Counted from the stretch's first letter, positions 8,016 to 17,854 are shown. The stretch is 64,000 nt of DNA from Mycolicibacterium iranicum (GCF_002101705.1 NZ_LQPC01000049.1:1-64000); one strand, 5' to 3'. Translations and numbers: made by a program. The notes: a model not told the origin generated them from the sequence alone.

Positions 8016-8652
8016 CGCCGGACCGCACCAGCATCAACAGGCTCACGATCAGCACCCAGATCGGAAACGCGATCACCATCCACCGGCTGACGTCGCTGGC
8101 CACCATCACGCACAGCGCCACCAGATAGGTCACGACCACCAACCAGGTGGGCATCAGCCGCGTTCGCAGCCAGATGGTCGCGAGCGAGATCATGAACACC
8201 GCGGCCATGCGCAGCGCGTAGGTGTTGGACAACGCGACGAGCAGCCCCTGACCGAAGGCAGTGACCTCGCTGTCGCCGGGGCGACCGACCTTGCTGGCGG
8301 AGAGCAGCCCCGCACCGACCGCGGTCGAGCTGAAGATCATGGCGAGGAACAACAAACCGCTGCCCAGGAAGACGGTCGCGAAGAACTTGTCCTCAAGCTT
8401 GCCCAGGCCGTCGCGCACCACCCCGATGAACCACAGGAACGCGATGCCGGAGAAGGGCATCAGGACCACGGCAATACGCAACCGGTGGCTCGTTCCGTCC
8501 GCCCACTGCGAACCCAGCACCCCGCCTTCGGGCAGCGAGCTGCGGATGAGTATGAGCGCCGCCCCGAACAGCAGCGCGAACAGCACGCCCGCGAAGGCGG
8601 CGGCTTTCGGGGTGGTGAGGTTACGCAGGTGGCGGTCAGCCGAATGCGTCAT
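7972..8652 (-). CDS. Multi-helix membrane protein of unknown function
   Basis: A 226-residue protein with about six hydrophobic segments: near 16-37, 62-82, 92-113, 135-160, 168-186 and 190-213. The N-terminus is short and polar, and the C-terminal tail is charged (DLPDEEHSRDTA). No enzyme motif is visible. Its start lies only 4 nt after the end of the diguanylate-cyclase gene, so it probably belongs to the purA operon. The C-terminal codons overlap the ferredoxin gene tail-to-tail by 44 bp. Confidence 0.8.
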   Translation of the reverse strand: MTHSADRHLRNLTTPKAAAFAGVLFALLFGAALILIRSSLPEGGVLGSQWADGTSHRLRIAVVLMPFSGIAFLWFIGVVRDGLGKLEDKFFATVFLGSGLLFLAMIFSSTAVGAGLLSASKVGRPGDSEVTAFGQGLLVALSNTYALRMAAVFMISLATIWLRTRLMPTWLVVVTYLVALCVMVASDVSRWMVIAFPIWVLIVSLLMLVRSGVIDLPDEEHSRDTA

Positions 8653-8656
8653 GGCC

Positions 8657-9760
8657 TCATCGTGGCACGGGATCGTCGTCCGTCACGGTCTGATTGCCGC
8701 CGGCGTTTTTGGCGCGATACATGGCCGCGTCGGCGCGCTCCATCAATCTCCGGATCAGGCCGTCGACATCACCGCCCGCCGCTTCCGCCGTCGCTGTGCC
8801 GATGCTGATGGTCGGGACCGCCGGAGCCTGGCACCGCGACACCATCAGATGCATGAGTTTCGCGAGGCGGCGCAGGCTTTCCGTGCCGCCGTCGACGACG
8901 ATGACGAACTCTTCGCCGCCGGTGCGCGCCGTCACCGACCGGACGCCCAGACTGCCGACCGCATCACGGGCCGCGTCGGCCACCGCGACCAGAACCCGAT
9001 CACCGGCGTCGTGCCCGTATCCGTCGTTGATCGCTTTGAACTTGTCGATGTCGACGGCGAGCACGCCCACGTCCATCCCGCGACGCGCGACCAATTCCTG
9101 GACGTGGCTCTCCAGCCCGCGCCGGTTATACAACCTCGTCAGGGGGTCGTGCATGGAGTCGACGGCGCCCATCCGCAGAACGAGCAGATAGGACTGCACA
9201 AGGACCGGAACCGCGGACAGCGGCAACAACACCAGAGCGCGCACGGTGATCACCGACAACGCCCAGTTTCCCTGGTAGATCGCCCACAGAAACCACGTCG
9301 CCATGACGACGAGGGTGAAAGCCAGGTGCACGAGCAACGCGCGGGGTCCGTGCACGACGACGATGTAGATGCCGTTGGTCGCCAGCAGCGCAAGCCCGGG
9401 CATGGCTGTGAACGCATCCTGGTAGCAGGCCATCACGGCGACGACGGCCAGGTCGGCGTACACCGCGAACGCGATGGACTGGCGTTCCGTCGGCCACCGC
9501 CCCACGATCCACCACAGCCCCAGGAGCGTCGAGCTCGCTGCCACCGCGATGACGACGTAACGCGCGGTGACCGCTCCGTCGTCGAAGTAGGCCCATACCA
9601 CCGTCAGCAACGCGATCAGCCCGTACAGCAGCGAGAAACCGCCGATGAACACCTGATGCAGCCTGAGCAAGCCGCGAGAGCGGAAGTGCCTGACAAGCCA
9701 TTCGAAGTCGTTGGCCTGACGCCACCAGCTGAGAAGGAACTCCCGTAACCCCTTCTCCAT
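8657..9760 (-). CDS. Membrane-bound diguanylate cyclase (GGDEF)
   Basis: A 367-residue protein. About six transmembrane helices (roughly 36-195) form a sensor region, followed by a GGDEF domain. The domain opens with DPLTRLYNRRGL (205-216), includes VDIDKFKAINDGYGHDAGD and has the active-site GGEEF at 281-285, so cyclic-di-GMP synthesis from two GTP is expected. The residues before the active site read RSVT rather than RxxD, so the usual inhibitory I-site seems absent. There is no EAL domain. It lies 20 nt downstream of the thioesterase gene in the purA operon. Confidence 0.92.
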   Translation of the reverse strand: MEKGLREFLLSWWRQANDFEWLVRHFRSRGLLRLHQVFIGGFSLLYGLIALLTVVWAYFDDGAVTARYVVIAVAASSTLLGLWWIVGRWPTERQSIAFAVYADLAVVAVMACYQDAFTAMPGLALLATNGIYIVVVHGPRALLVHLAFTLVVMATWFLWAIYQGNWALSVITVRALVLLPLSAVPVLVQSYLLVLRMGAVDSMHDPLTRLYNRRGLESHVQELVARRGMDVGVLAVDIDKFKAINDGYGHDAGDRVLVAVADAARDAVGSLGVRSVTARTGGEEFVIVVDGGTESLRRLAKLMHLMVSRCQAPAVPTISIGTATAEAAGGDVDGLIRRLMERADAAMYRAKNAGGNQTVTDDDPVPR

Positions 9761-9780
9761 CCGCCCCCTGCTGAATCCCG

Positions 9781-10415
9781 TTAGGGCTGCCCGGCCAGCA
9801 GCCTGATCATCAATCCGTTTGCCTCGGCGAGCAGGTTTCCGTCGGGGGTTCGAAGTTCGGCATTGACGAACGCTTTGCGTCCCTGGGCCTCTCGCACCCA
9901 GCCTCGCGCGGTCAGCACCGTGTCGATCGGTGTCACCTTCCGGTAATCCACGTGCAGGAAGGCTGTCCGGCTGATGGGACGACCCGCTGCGTGGATCACC
10001 ATGCCGAACACCGAATCGAACAGCAGTGGCAACACTCCTCCGTGAACGGCGTGGTTCCCGCCCACCGAGAACCGGCTGAACTGTACCTCCAGCTCTACCC
10101 CGTCGGGTTCGAATCTGGTCACCTTGTAAGGCGGCATCAGCAAACTGCCTGCGCCGGGAAGCGAAGGGACGCGATTGGCCGGGCCGACGCCTTCGGGCGC
10201 CTCGAACGGGCCGAGGAGCCCGGCGAGTTCCTCGGCTAGGCCTGCCGCCCGTTCCCAGGTTTCGGCGTCGGCGTCAGCCGATACGGCCAGGTCCTGGGCG
10301 CGCCGCATGGCGGTCAGGAACCTGCCGAAGCCGGGCCCGGGGTCGGCCGGGGTGAAGTTGGGGAAGCCGCCGTGGCTGTCGTAGTCGGGGTCGAGCGCCC
10401 TGGGATCCTCGGTGG

Positions 10416-10419
<4 letters not shown>
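9781..10419 (-). CDS. PaaI-type thioesterase-like hotdog protein
   Basis: A 212-residue protein. The C-terminal half is a hotdog thioesterase domain: GNHAVHGGVLPLLFDSVFG is the family HGG signature, followed by TAFLHVDYRKVTPIDTVL. The N-terminal half is a mycobacterial extension with no known motif. The GTG at 10419 overlaps the purA TGA as GTGA, so it was chosen over an upstream ATG. The same pairing with purA occurs in M. tuberculosis (Rv0356c-Rv0357c, from memory). The acyl-CoA substrate is unknown. Confidence 0.88.
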
Positions 10420-11705
<1,286 letters not shown>

Positions 11706-11821
11706 CGCAGACCCTCTCGCGTCTTTCCGCGCATTGCAGCGCTTCGCTACTGTGTGCAGCCGGTGACCCACCCTATCGGATTGACATCAGGCCTGATCAG
11801 CAGCTCGATCAAAGGAGTGCG

Positions 11822-12412
11822 GTGAAGACGTCCGAACTCGCCGTCGTGCGGCCGGGCGACCGTCGAATTCCCCGCGCGCTGCGCGGCCTTCCCGTTCTCG
11901 ACGGCACGAGCGACGGACTCACCGATCACCGACGCCTCGTCGTCGTCGGCTCGCACCGAGACCTATCGGCGGTGCTCACCCGGCTGTTGCGCGCCGACCG
12001 GCTCGACATCGAGGTCGCCCATGTGCAGCGTCCGTGGCAGGCCAGGCAGGCATGTGGCGGCACCGCCACGCGAGTGCCCCTGGTCCGCGACGAAACGGGC
12101 ACCGTCATCGCCGGGGCGGCGTACTGGCTGCCCCCGGCCGGCCAGCGCACGATCCGCGGTGAGGCGATCGTCGACGACGAGCACCTGTTCGACGGCGAGG
12201 CAACCGGCGTGCGGATCGAGCCGATCGCGACGATGCCGGGGCTGCGCGCCGCAGTCCTGTCCGGACCGATGCGGCCGAAACGCTGGATCAGCGGACGGGC
12301 GGCCCAGCTCGGCACCACCGGCGCGCTGGTGGTACGAGACGGTGACACGGCGTCCCGGCCGGTTCGCCGGTCCACGTTCTACCGCCACACCGAAGGTTGG
12401 CTGCGCGTCTAG
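11822..12412 (+). CDS. Rv0358-like conserved hypothetical protein
   Basis: A 196-residue soluble protein with no membrane segment. It is rich in Arg and small residues and carries the phrases LVVVGSHRDLSAVLTRLLRADRLDIEVAHV and RSTFYRHTEGWLRV. The GTG at 11822 has an AAAGGAG ribosome site at 11811-11817. It is divergent from purA and 10 nt upstream of the M50 protease, the same context as Rv0358 in M. tuberculosis as I remember it. No catalytic motif can be named. Confidence 0.82.
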   Translation: MKTSELAVVRPGDRRIPRALRGLPVLDGTSDGLTDHRRLVVVGSHRDLSAVLTRLLRADRLDIEVAHVQRPWQARQACGGTATRVPLVRDETGTVIAGAAYWLPPAGQRTIRGEAIVDDEHLFDGEATGVRIEPIATMPGLRAAVLSGPMRPKRWISGRAAQLGTTGALVVRDGDTASRPVRRSTFYRHTEGWLRV

Positions 12413-12422
12413 CCTCGACGCT

Positions 12423-13202
12423 GTGAGCATTCGCCCGCTGCGCCAATCGGTGCGGCCGAGCCCGATCTTCCTGGCGCTGATCGCAGTCACCGCCGCCGGC
12501 GGCGCGCTTGCGTGGACGACGACGGATCCGCGGGATCCGCTGGCCTATGTCGGGGTGTTCGTCTTCGTCATCTTCGGCTGGCTGGTGACCTTGTGCGTAC
12601 ACGAGTTCGGTCACGCGTACTCGGCCTACCGGTTCGGTGACCGCGACGTCGAGGTCCGCGGCTATCTGACGTTGAACCCGCTCAAGTACTCGCACCCGCT
12701 GCTGTCCCTCGGCCTGCCCGTGCTGTTCATCGCGCTCGGCGGGATCGGGTTGCCCGGCGGGGCGGTGTATGTGCAGACGGCGTACATGACAAAGCGGCAG
12801 AAGACGCTGGTGAGCCTCGCCGGACCGGCGGTCAACGTCGTGTTCGCGGTGCTACTGCTCGCGTTGACCCGGCTGTTCTACGATCCCGACCACGCGGTGT
12901 TCTGGGCGGGTGTGGCATTCCTGGGCTTCCTGCAGATCACCGCTTTCCTGCTGAACATCCTGCCCGTGCCGGGGACGGACGGTTACGGGGCGCTGGAGCC
13001 GCACCTGAGCCCGGAGACTCAGCGTGCGGTCGCGCCGGCCAAGCAGTGGGGACTGCTGATCCTGCTCCTCGTGCTGCTGGCGCCGGGCCTGAACCAGTGG
13101 TTCTTCGGCGCGGTGTACTGGCTTTTCGAGTTGTCCGGTGTGCCGCGCGTGCTGTCACAGATCGGCGGGGAGCTCACGAGGTTCTGGTCGGCCTGGCTCT
13201 GA
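12423..13202 (+). CDS. M50 (site-2-type) membrane metalloprotease
   Basis: A 259-residue intramembrane zinc protease. The zinc motif HEFGH (His60, Glu61, His64) lies in the second helix, and the third ligand motif NILPVPGTDGYG (Asn178, Asp186) in a later helix. There is no PDZ domain, so this is a minimal S2P-like enzyme. The substrate is unknown; relatives cut anti-sigma factors or other membrane proteins. The GTG start at 12423 lies 10 nt after the preceding stop, so the two genes are probably co-transcribed. Confidence 0.92.
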   Translation: MSIRPLRQSVRPSPIFLALIAVTAAGGALAWTTTDPRDPLAYVGVFVFVIFGWLVTLCVHEFGHAYSAYRFGDRDVEVRGYLTLNPLKYSHPLLSLGLPVLFIALGGIGLPGGAVYVQTAYMTKRQKTLVSLAGPAVNVVFAVLLLALTRLFYDPDHAVFWAGVAFLGFLQITAFLLNILPVPGTDGYGALEPHLSPETQRAVAPAKQWGLLILLLVLLAPGLNQWFFGAVYWLFELSGVPRVLSQIGGELTRFWSAWL

Positions 13203-13210
13203 CCCTTGCG

Positions 13211-13234
13211 ACATATGCGCTAATACGCATATAT
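13211..13234. promoter_or_regulatory. Probable ArsR/SmtB-type metalloregulator operator
   Basis: ATATGCG (13213-13219) and CGCATAT (13226-13232) form a perfect inverted repeat with a 6-bp spacer, 10 nt before the ATG of the CDF exporter gene. AT-rich imperfect palindromes with this spacing are typical targets of ArsR/SmtB metal sensors that control exporters. No regulator gene lies beside it, so the sensor would be encoded elsewhere. Confidence 0.6.
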
Positions 13235-13242
13235 TGCTCGGC

Positions 13243-14142
13243 ATGGGAGCAGGACATGATCACGGCCATGGTGGTGACACCAAGGTCTCGCGCATGGTGA
13301 TCGCTGCGGGCATCCTCACCGTCTTCTTCGTGATCGAACTGACCACCGCGCTGGCGATCAACTCGATTGCCCTGCTGGCCGATGCCGGCCACATGCTCAC
13401 CGATCTCGTCGCCATGTTCATGGGGCTGACCGCGGTACTGCTGGCCAAACGCGGCAGTACCTCACCGTCGCGGACGTACGGCTGGCACCGCGCCGAGGTG
13501 TTCACCGCCGTCGCCAACGCCGTGCTCCTGCTCGGCGTGGCCGGCTTCATCCTCTACGAGGCGTTCGAGCGACTCGGCGACGCGCCCGACGTCCCGGGCG
13601 TTCCGATGATCGTGGTGGCGCTGGCCGGTCTGATCGCCAACGCGGTCGTCGTGTTCCTGCTGAGAACGCACTCCCAGGAGAGCCTCGCCGTCAAAGGCGC
13701 CTACATGGAGGTCGTCGCCGACACCGTCGGCAGCATCGGGGTGCTGATCGCGGGCATCGTCACGGTCACCACCGGGTGGCCCTACGCCGACGTCGTCGTC
13801 GCCGTGCTTGTCGCGCTCTGGGTGCTACCCCGGGCGATCGCGTTGGCCCGGGCGGCGCTGCGGATCCTGTCCGAGTCGTCCCCCGCCCACGTCGACGTCG
13901 AGGAACTGCGGGACGCGCTCTGCGCTGTCGACGGGGTCACCGAGGTGCACGACCTGCACGTGTGGACGCTGGTGCCGGGCAAGGACATGGTCACCGCTCA
14001 CCTGACCAGCAGCCGAGATTCCGCGCAGGTGCTCGATGATGCGCGAGCCGTCCTCACCGCGCGCGGACTCGACCACGCCACGGTTCAGGTCGAACCGCCG
14101 GACAGCGCAGCCGACTGCGAGTGCGAGTCGCAGAACCGCTAA
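13243..14142 (+). CDS. CDF-family metal cation exporter
   Basis: A 299-residue cation diffusion facilitator with six transmembrane helices between about 17 and 205 and a cytoplasmic C-terminal domain. The N-terminus is His-rich (HDHGHGG). The metal site in helix 2 is LLADAGHMLTD (Asp47, Asp54). In helix 5 it is YMEVVADTVGS, with Glu rather than the His of the best-known zinc exporters, so the metal could be zinc, cobalt or another divalent ion. The ATG at 13243 directly follows the palindromic operator. Its TAA overlaps the stop codon of the converging DUF3151 gene. Confidence 0.92.
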   Translation: MGAGHDHGHGGDTKVSRMVIAAGILTVFFVIELTTALAINSIALLADAGHMLTDLVAMFMGLTAVLLAKRGSTSPSRTYGWHRAEVFTAVANAVLLLGVAGFILYEAFERLGDAPDVPGVPMIVVALAGLIANAVVVFLLRTHSQESLAVKGAYMEVVADTVGSIGVLIAGIVTVTTGWPYADVVVAVLVALWVLPRAIALARAALRILSESSPAHVDVEELRDALCAVDGVTEVHDLHVWTLVPGKDMVTAHLTSSRDSAQVLDDARAVLTARGLDHATVQVEPPDSAADCECESQNR

Positions 14143-14561
14143 AGGCCGAGTTCGCCGCGCGCTCGCGGATCGCAGTCGTCGAGCAGGTCGAGGCAGCGCT
14201 GATACTCGGGGGTCTCACCGATCGCCTCGGCGGCACGGGCCAGGGCCGCGACGCAGCGCAGGAAACCCCGGTTGGGCTCATGGGCGAACGGCACGGGCCC
14301 GAAGCCCTTCCACCCGTTGCGCCGCAACGCGTCAAGCCCGCGGTGATAGCCGGTGCGTGCATAGGCGTATGCGGCGACGGCCTGATCGGCGTCGAGGGCC
14401 TGTTCGGCCAGCACCGCCCACGCGATGGATGCCGCGGGGTGTGCGGCAGCCACAAGCGAGGGGTTTTCCGAGGCGTCGAGTTCGGCTTCTGCGGCGGGAT
14501 CGCCGGGCAGCAACACAGGTTCCGGTCCGAGGAGATCACCCATCCGAGTCATGCGCCCCAT
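14139..14561 (-). CDS. DUF3151 protein (Rv0360c-like)
   Basis: A 140-residue mostly helical soluble protein with the DUF3151 core AAAHPAASIAWAVLAEQALD, AVAAYAYARTGYHRGLDALRRNGWKGFGPVPF and EPNRGFLRCVAALARAAEAIG. The repeating helix pattern resembles TPR-like folds. The family is largely actinobacterial and has no known function. Starts at 14552 or 14543 are possible alternatives to 14561. It overlaps the CDF gene tail-to-tail by 4 nt. Confidence 0.87.
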   Translation of the reverse strand: MGRMTRMGDLLGPEPVLLPGDPAAEAELDASENPSLVAAAHPAASIAWAVLAEQALDADQAVAAYAYARTGYHRGLDALRRNGWKGFGPVPFAHEPNRGFLRCVAALARAAEAIGETPEYQRCLDLLDDCDPRARGELGL

Positions 14562-14614
14562 TGTGCCGTGTGGGTGCAGGCAACCGTCACCGCGGATAGC
14601 TAAGCTTCCGCGGT

Positions 14615-15382
14615 ATGTCGAACCCCCAAGGGCCTGACAACTCGGACGAGCCCACCGAGCAGGTGGCCGCGGCCGCCGACGCCGAACCGGCCACCGAGGT
14701 GTTCGCCCCCGCCGAACCGCACGGCGACGAGCTGACGGTGGACCCGAACGAGCGGCGTTTCACCGCGCCGTCGGGATTCGACGCCGGCTCCACGCAGATC
14801 ATCAACCGGTCGACCGATCCGGCGACCGAGCAGTTCTCCGTGCGCGACCCCGGTACGCCGACCGAGGGCTTTTCCGCACAGAAACCTGCCGCGCCGCAGA
14901 TGATTCCGCCGCGCGGCGAGACTCCCAAGCCGCCGAAGGCGAAGCGCAAGTGGGGGTGGGTGATCGCCATCGTGCTGGTGATCGCGGCGCTGGCCGCCGT
15001 CGCGGTGGTGGGCACCATCCTGCTGACCCGCGGCTCGTCGCCGTCGGTGTCGCAGGAGGACAACGTCCGCACCACCATCCAGAACTACGACGCGGCCATC
15101 GAGAAGGGTGACCTGGCGACGCTGCGCAGCATCACCTGCGGCACGACGGCGGAGGGCTACAACAGCATCGATGACAAGAAGTGGGCCGAGACGCACCGCC
15201 GGGTCGCCGAGGCGGGCCGCTACCCCGTCGTCGCCAGCATCGACCAGATCGTCGTCAACGGCGATCACGCCGAAGCCAACGTCACCACATTCATGGCGTT
15301 CGCGCCGCAGACCCGCTCCACCCGCAGCTTCGATCTGCAGTTCCGCGACGACCAGTGGAAGATCTGCCAGGCCCCGCAGTAG
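14615..15382 (+). CDS. Rv0361-like one-helix membrane protein
   Basis: A 255-residue protein. A 110-residue cytoplasmic Pro/Thr/Glu-rich, low-complexity region is followed by one transmembrane helix (about 112-138, GWVIAIVLVIAALAAVAVVGT) and an extracytoplasmic NTF2/DUF4878-like domain ending in QFRDDQWKICQAPQ. The final W-K-I-C matches the protein encoded at 2128-2580. The cytoplasmic part could be a phosphorylation or docking region, but no site can be named. A hexamer TAAGCT lies 8 nt before the ATG. The function is unknown. Confidence 0.86.
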   Translation: MSNPQGPDNSDEPTEQVAAAADAEPATEVFAPAEPHGDELTVDPNERRFTAPSGFDAGSTQIINRSTDPATEQFSVRDPGTPTEGFSAQKPAAPQMIPPRGETPKPPKAKRKWGWVIAIVLVIAALAAVAVVGTILLTRGSSPSVSQEDNVRTTIQNYDAAIEKGDLATLRSITCGTTAEGYNSIDDKKWAETHRRVAEAGRYPVVASIDQIVVNGDHAEANVTTFMAFAPQTRSTRSFDLQFRDDQWKICQAPQ

Positions 15383-15421
15383 CAGGCGGCCTGCGCGAGA
15401 CTGCGCGCCTCACAGCCGAGA

Positions 15422-15476
15422 CCGACACTCCAACGTTTTGCAGCGACTTACTCGCACTTTCACTGAAAACGTCGGA
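15422..15476. terminator. Imperfect hairpin between two converging genes
   Basis: Between the Rv0361-like gene and fba the sequence contains ACGTTTT and AAAACGT about 25 bases apart, flanked by CCGAC and GTCGG. The arms pair with a bulge. Location between two gene ends suits a bidirectional terminator, but there is no U-tract and the pairing is imperfect. Confidence 0.4.
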
Positions 15477-15487
15477 CCGTTGCGCTA

Positions 15488-16525
15488 CTAGCCCGCTGAG
15501 ACGCTGCGGCCTGCGCTGTGCAGGTCGTTGCACGCCTCGACCACACGCTCACTCATCGAGGCCTCGGCCTTCTTGAAGTAGCTGCGTGGGTCGTAGACCT
15601 TCTTGTTGCCGACCTCGCCGTCGACCTTCAGCACACCGTCGTAGTTGGTGAACATGTGGCCGACGATGGGGCGGGTGAACGCGTACTGGGTGTCGGTGTC
15701 GACGTTCATCTTCACCACGCCGTAGCGCAGCGAGTCCTCGATCTCGGACTTCAAAGAGCCTGAGCCACCGTGGAATACGAAATCGAACGGCTTGGAACCG
15801 GCCTCCAGACCCAGCTTGGCCGACGCCACTTTCTGCCCCTCGGCCAGCACCTCGGGCTTGAGTTTCACGTTGCCCGGCTTGTAGACGCCGTGCACATTGC
15901 CGAACGTCGCGGCGAGCAGGTACTTGCCGTGCTCGCCGACGCCGAGGGCATCGATGGTCTTCTCGAAATCTTCCGGGGTGGTGTAGAGCTTGTCGTTGAT
16001 CTCGGCCTCGACGCCGTCCTCCTCGCCGCCGACCACGCCGATCTCGATTTCCAGGATGATCTTGGCCGCGGCCGCCTGCTTGAGCAGTTCCTGCGCGATG
16101 GACAGATTCTCGTCGATCGGGACCGCCGAACCGTCCCACATGTGCGACTGGAACAGCGGGTTCTGACCCTTGGCAACTCTCTCCGCGGAGATTGCCAGCA
16201 GCGGGCGGACGTAGGTGTCGAGCTTGTCCTTCGGGCAGTGGTCGGTGTGCAGCGCGACGGTGATGTCGTACTTGGCGGCGATGACATGCGCGAACTCGGC
16301 GAGCGCGACAGCGCCGGTGACCATGTCCTTGACACCGAGGCCGGACGCGAATTCGGCACCTCCGGTGGAGAACTGGATGATGCCGTCAGAGCCTGCATCC
16401 GCGAATCCCTTGATCGCGGCGTTGACGCTCTCCGAGCCGACGCAGTTGATCGCAGGAAACGCGAACGAATGCTCCTTGGCGCGGCTGAGCATCTCCGCGT
16501 AGACCTCGGGCGTGGCGATGGGCAT
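15488..16525 (-). CDS. fba: Class II fructose-bisphosphate aldolase
   Basis: Zinc-dependent aldolase that splits fructose 1,6-bisphosphate into DHAP and glyceraldehyde 3-phosphate. The 345-residue length is the family norm. Motifs include HTDHCPKD (about 93-100) with metal and catalytic residues, EIEIGVVGGEEDG (about 159-171), the zinc histidine in TFGNVHGVYKPG and HGGSGS (252-257) for phosphate binding, followed by KMNVDTD. The ATG at 16525 has an AAAGGA ribosome site. It is monocistronic here, and no mgtE gene separates it from the Rv0361-like gene. Confidence 0.96.
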   Translation of the reverse strand: MPIATPEVYAEMLSRAKEHSFAFPAINCVGSESVNAAIKGFADAGSDGIIQFSTGGAEFASGLGVKDMVTGAVALAEFAHVIAAKYDITVALHTDHCPKDKLDTYVRPLLAISAERVAKGQNPLFQSHMWDGSAVPIDENLSIAQELLKQAAAAKIILEIEIGVVGGEEDGVEAEINDKLYTTPEDFEKTIDALGVGEHGKYLLAATFGNVHGVYKPGNVKLKPEVLAEGQKVASAKLGLEAGSKPFDFVFHGGSGSLKSEIEDSLRYGVVKMNVDTDTQYAFTRPIVGHMFTNYDGVLKVDGEVGNKKVYDPRSYFKKAEASMSERVVEACNDLHSAGRSVSAG

Positions 16526-16970
16526 GAGCGGTCCTTTCAGAGACGGGCTTGCAGCCGAGTATTTCAGGAATGCGATTCCGGCGCGCTGGTCCGCCGAGAT
16601 CCTCGTCGCGCTCGCACCCGCGGGCCTGGTCATCATTGGCAGCGCGGCATCGGCTAGGCACCCACTGCGACCTGGTTGACGTACTCGCCTCGGTCGATGG
16701 CGAGTAGTTCTCGCGACCCTGCCGCCCCGGCAGTGGCGACGGCGCCATCGGCACGTCACAGTCGGCGAAGTAGGAACGAACCCTACGCCGTGGTCATCGA
16801 CGAGCTGACGGTCGGACAGGTGGTGAAGGTGGAGAGCGCGCGCTCACCCAACCCTTGGGCGCTTCTTGCCCGAGCCCAAGGGCCCAGCCGGGGGAAGAGA
16901 GCTCACCAACAACTGAATGGGGAAGCGGGAGTAAACAACTCGTCGGCGACCGAACCCAGTGCGGCGCTAA
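16526..16970. other. 445-bp stretch with no convincing gene
   Basis: Apart from the fba leader with its ribosome site, no reading frame here has a recognisable protein or a clear start. A 15-bp sequence at 16771-16785 resembles the LuxR-regulon box (TAGGA-N5-CCCTA), but no -10 hexamer stands at the expected distance on either strand. The composition is less biased than the neighbouring genes. Confidence 0.5.
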
Positions 16971-17279
16971 CTAACCGGCGAAGTCGGGGCACAGATGTGT
17001 CGTGGCCGCGCTGACAAACAGCGTGCCCTGACCGAACCTGTACAGCGACTCCACCCGGCTCATCTCGTCGAGTACCGACACACCGTCGCGCAGCTCCCCG
17101 CACACACCGTAACCCGCGTCGATCACCTGATCCGCGTTCTTGTCCGGCAGCCAGACGCCGTTCGTCTGTAGTTCGTCGAGGAAGGTCCCCGTATCGGCTG
17201 CGGCCGCCGGAGCGCACAACAGCGCACCCGCCGCCAGGACGATCGCAGCAGGCATCGGGGTAAGAATATTCGGCTTCAT
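16971..17279 (-). CDS. Secreted DUF732-family protein
   Basis: A 102-residue exported protein. The signal peptide is about residues 1-27 (MKPNILTP, hydrophobic core, cut near APAAAA-D). The mature part follows the DUF732 plan: FLDELQTNGVW, then YGVCGELRDGVSV with one Cys and a second Cys in THLCPDFAG, probably a disulfide. DUF732 proteins are common in mycobacteria and their function is unknown. Its promoter carries the shared LuxR-regulon box at 17357-17374, so it is a probable target of the nearby regulator. Confidence 0.88.
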   Translation of the reverse strand: MKPNILTPMPAAIVLAAGALLCAPAAAADTGTFLDELQTNGVWLPDKNADQVIDAGYGVCGELRDGVSVLDEMSRVESLYRFGQGTLFVSAATTHLCPDFAG

Positions 17280-17330
17280 GGACGTTCCGCTTTCTCCAGT
17301 TGTGACCGCGTGAGAGCTGATGCCACGCCG

Positions 17331-17374
17331 ACGTTATCCGTGGTCATTCGGCCGTTAAATCGGGTGTTTCCCTA
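17331..17374 (-). promoter_or_regulatory. LuxR-regulon promoter A (box plus -10) for the DUF732 gene
   Basis: On the minus strand the box TAGGGAAACACCCGATTT (17374-17357) is followed after exactly 20 bp by TAACGT (17336-17331), a TANNNT hexamer. The predicted start of transcription is about 17324, with a 45-nt leader before the ATG at 17279. The box is an imperfect dyad TAGGG-N5-CCCGA centred near -43, the usual position of an activator that touches RNA polymerase. Confidence 0.75.
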
Positions 17375-17509
17375 TTGCTGCGGGTGGGACACAGGTGCCC
17401 CACGGTCGAGCCGTAACCCCTGCCCGAGCATCCAAATGTGCAGTGCCTGCAGTGGTTTTCGCGGGCGCTCCGGCGGCCCGACCATCCCCGCTCGTCACAG
17501 CACGATGCG

Positions 17510-17803
17510 TCATACCGGCCCTCTGGGCTCGAGACGAATGTCGGTTGCCGCGGTGAGACGGTCGGCGGGCAAACCGGCATGCCGACATACCTTCGACACC
17601 AAGTCGGCTGACGCGGCACAGAAGATCCCGAAGACCATCTCGTCGGTGGGAACCACGATCATGGACATCAGCTGGATCGTGGGACCGAGCGCCGATGCTG
17701 CCGCGGCACTTGATTGCAGGACAGCCGAAGTCCGTTCGAGTGATTCGCGCACGACGGCGGGTTGATACCACTCGACCAGATAGCACTCTTCTGGGGGCCC
17801 CAC
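17510..17803 (-). CDS. Small DUF4242-like protein
   Basis: A 97-residue protein that opens with EECYLVEWYQPAV, has a central block of hydrophobic strands IQLMSMIVVPTDEMVFGIFCAAS and continues with KVCRHAGLPADRLTAATDI. This pattern resembles DUF4242-type ferredoxin-fold proteins, often found beside LuxR-type regulators; I make the family call with moderate confidence. The GTG at 17803 lies at the predicted transcription start, so the message should be leaderless. It is divergent from the LuxR-type gene (97-bp gap), and its promoter carries the regulon box. Confidence 0.72.
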   Translation of the reverse strand: MGPPEECYLVEWYQPAVVRESLERTSAVLQSSAAAASALGPTIQLMSMIVVPTDEMVFGIFCAASADLVSKVCRHAGLPADRLTAATDIRLEPRGPV

Positions 17804-17810
17804 ACGTCGG

Positions 17811-17854
17811 AGGCTATCGGCGTCGCGCAGCCAGTTAAATCGGGCGAATCCCTA
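17811..17854 (-). promoter_or_regulatory. LuxR-regulon promoter B (box plus -10) for the DUF4242-like gene
   Basis: Minus-strand box TAGGGATTCGCCCGATTT (17854-17837), then exactly 20 bp, then TAGCCT (17816-17811). Predicted +1 is at about 17804, one base before the GTG start at 17803. The central five bases differ from the other three copies while both half-sites are kept, which supports binding by a dimer to TAGGG and CCCGA. Confidence 0.72.

Noticed and set aside
16771..16785. A fifth regulon-like box TAGGA-N5-CCCTA in the gap upstream of fba
   Set aside because: One half-site is imperfect, the TTT tail is missing and no TANNNT hexamer stands 20 bp away on either strand.
16676..17014. A 112-codon plus-strand frame in the fba-DUF732 gap
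   Set aside because: No recognisable domain, no ribosome site, and its end overlaps the DUF732 gene on the other strand.
17310..17765. Plus-strand frame across the DUF4242-like gene and promoter A
   Set aside because: It runs antisense through a recognisable protein and through a promoter; no family features.
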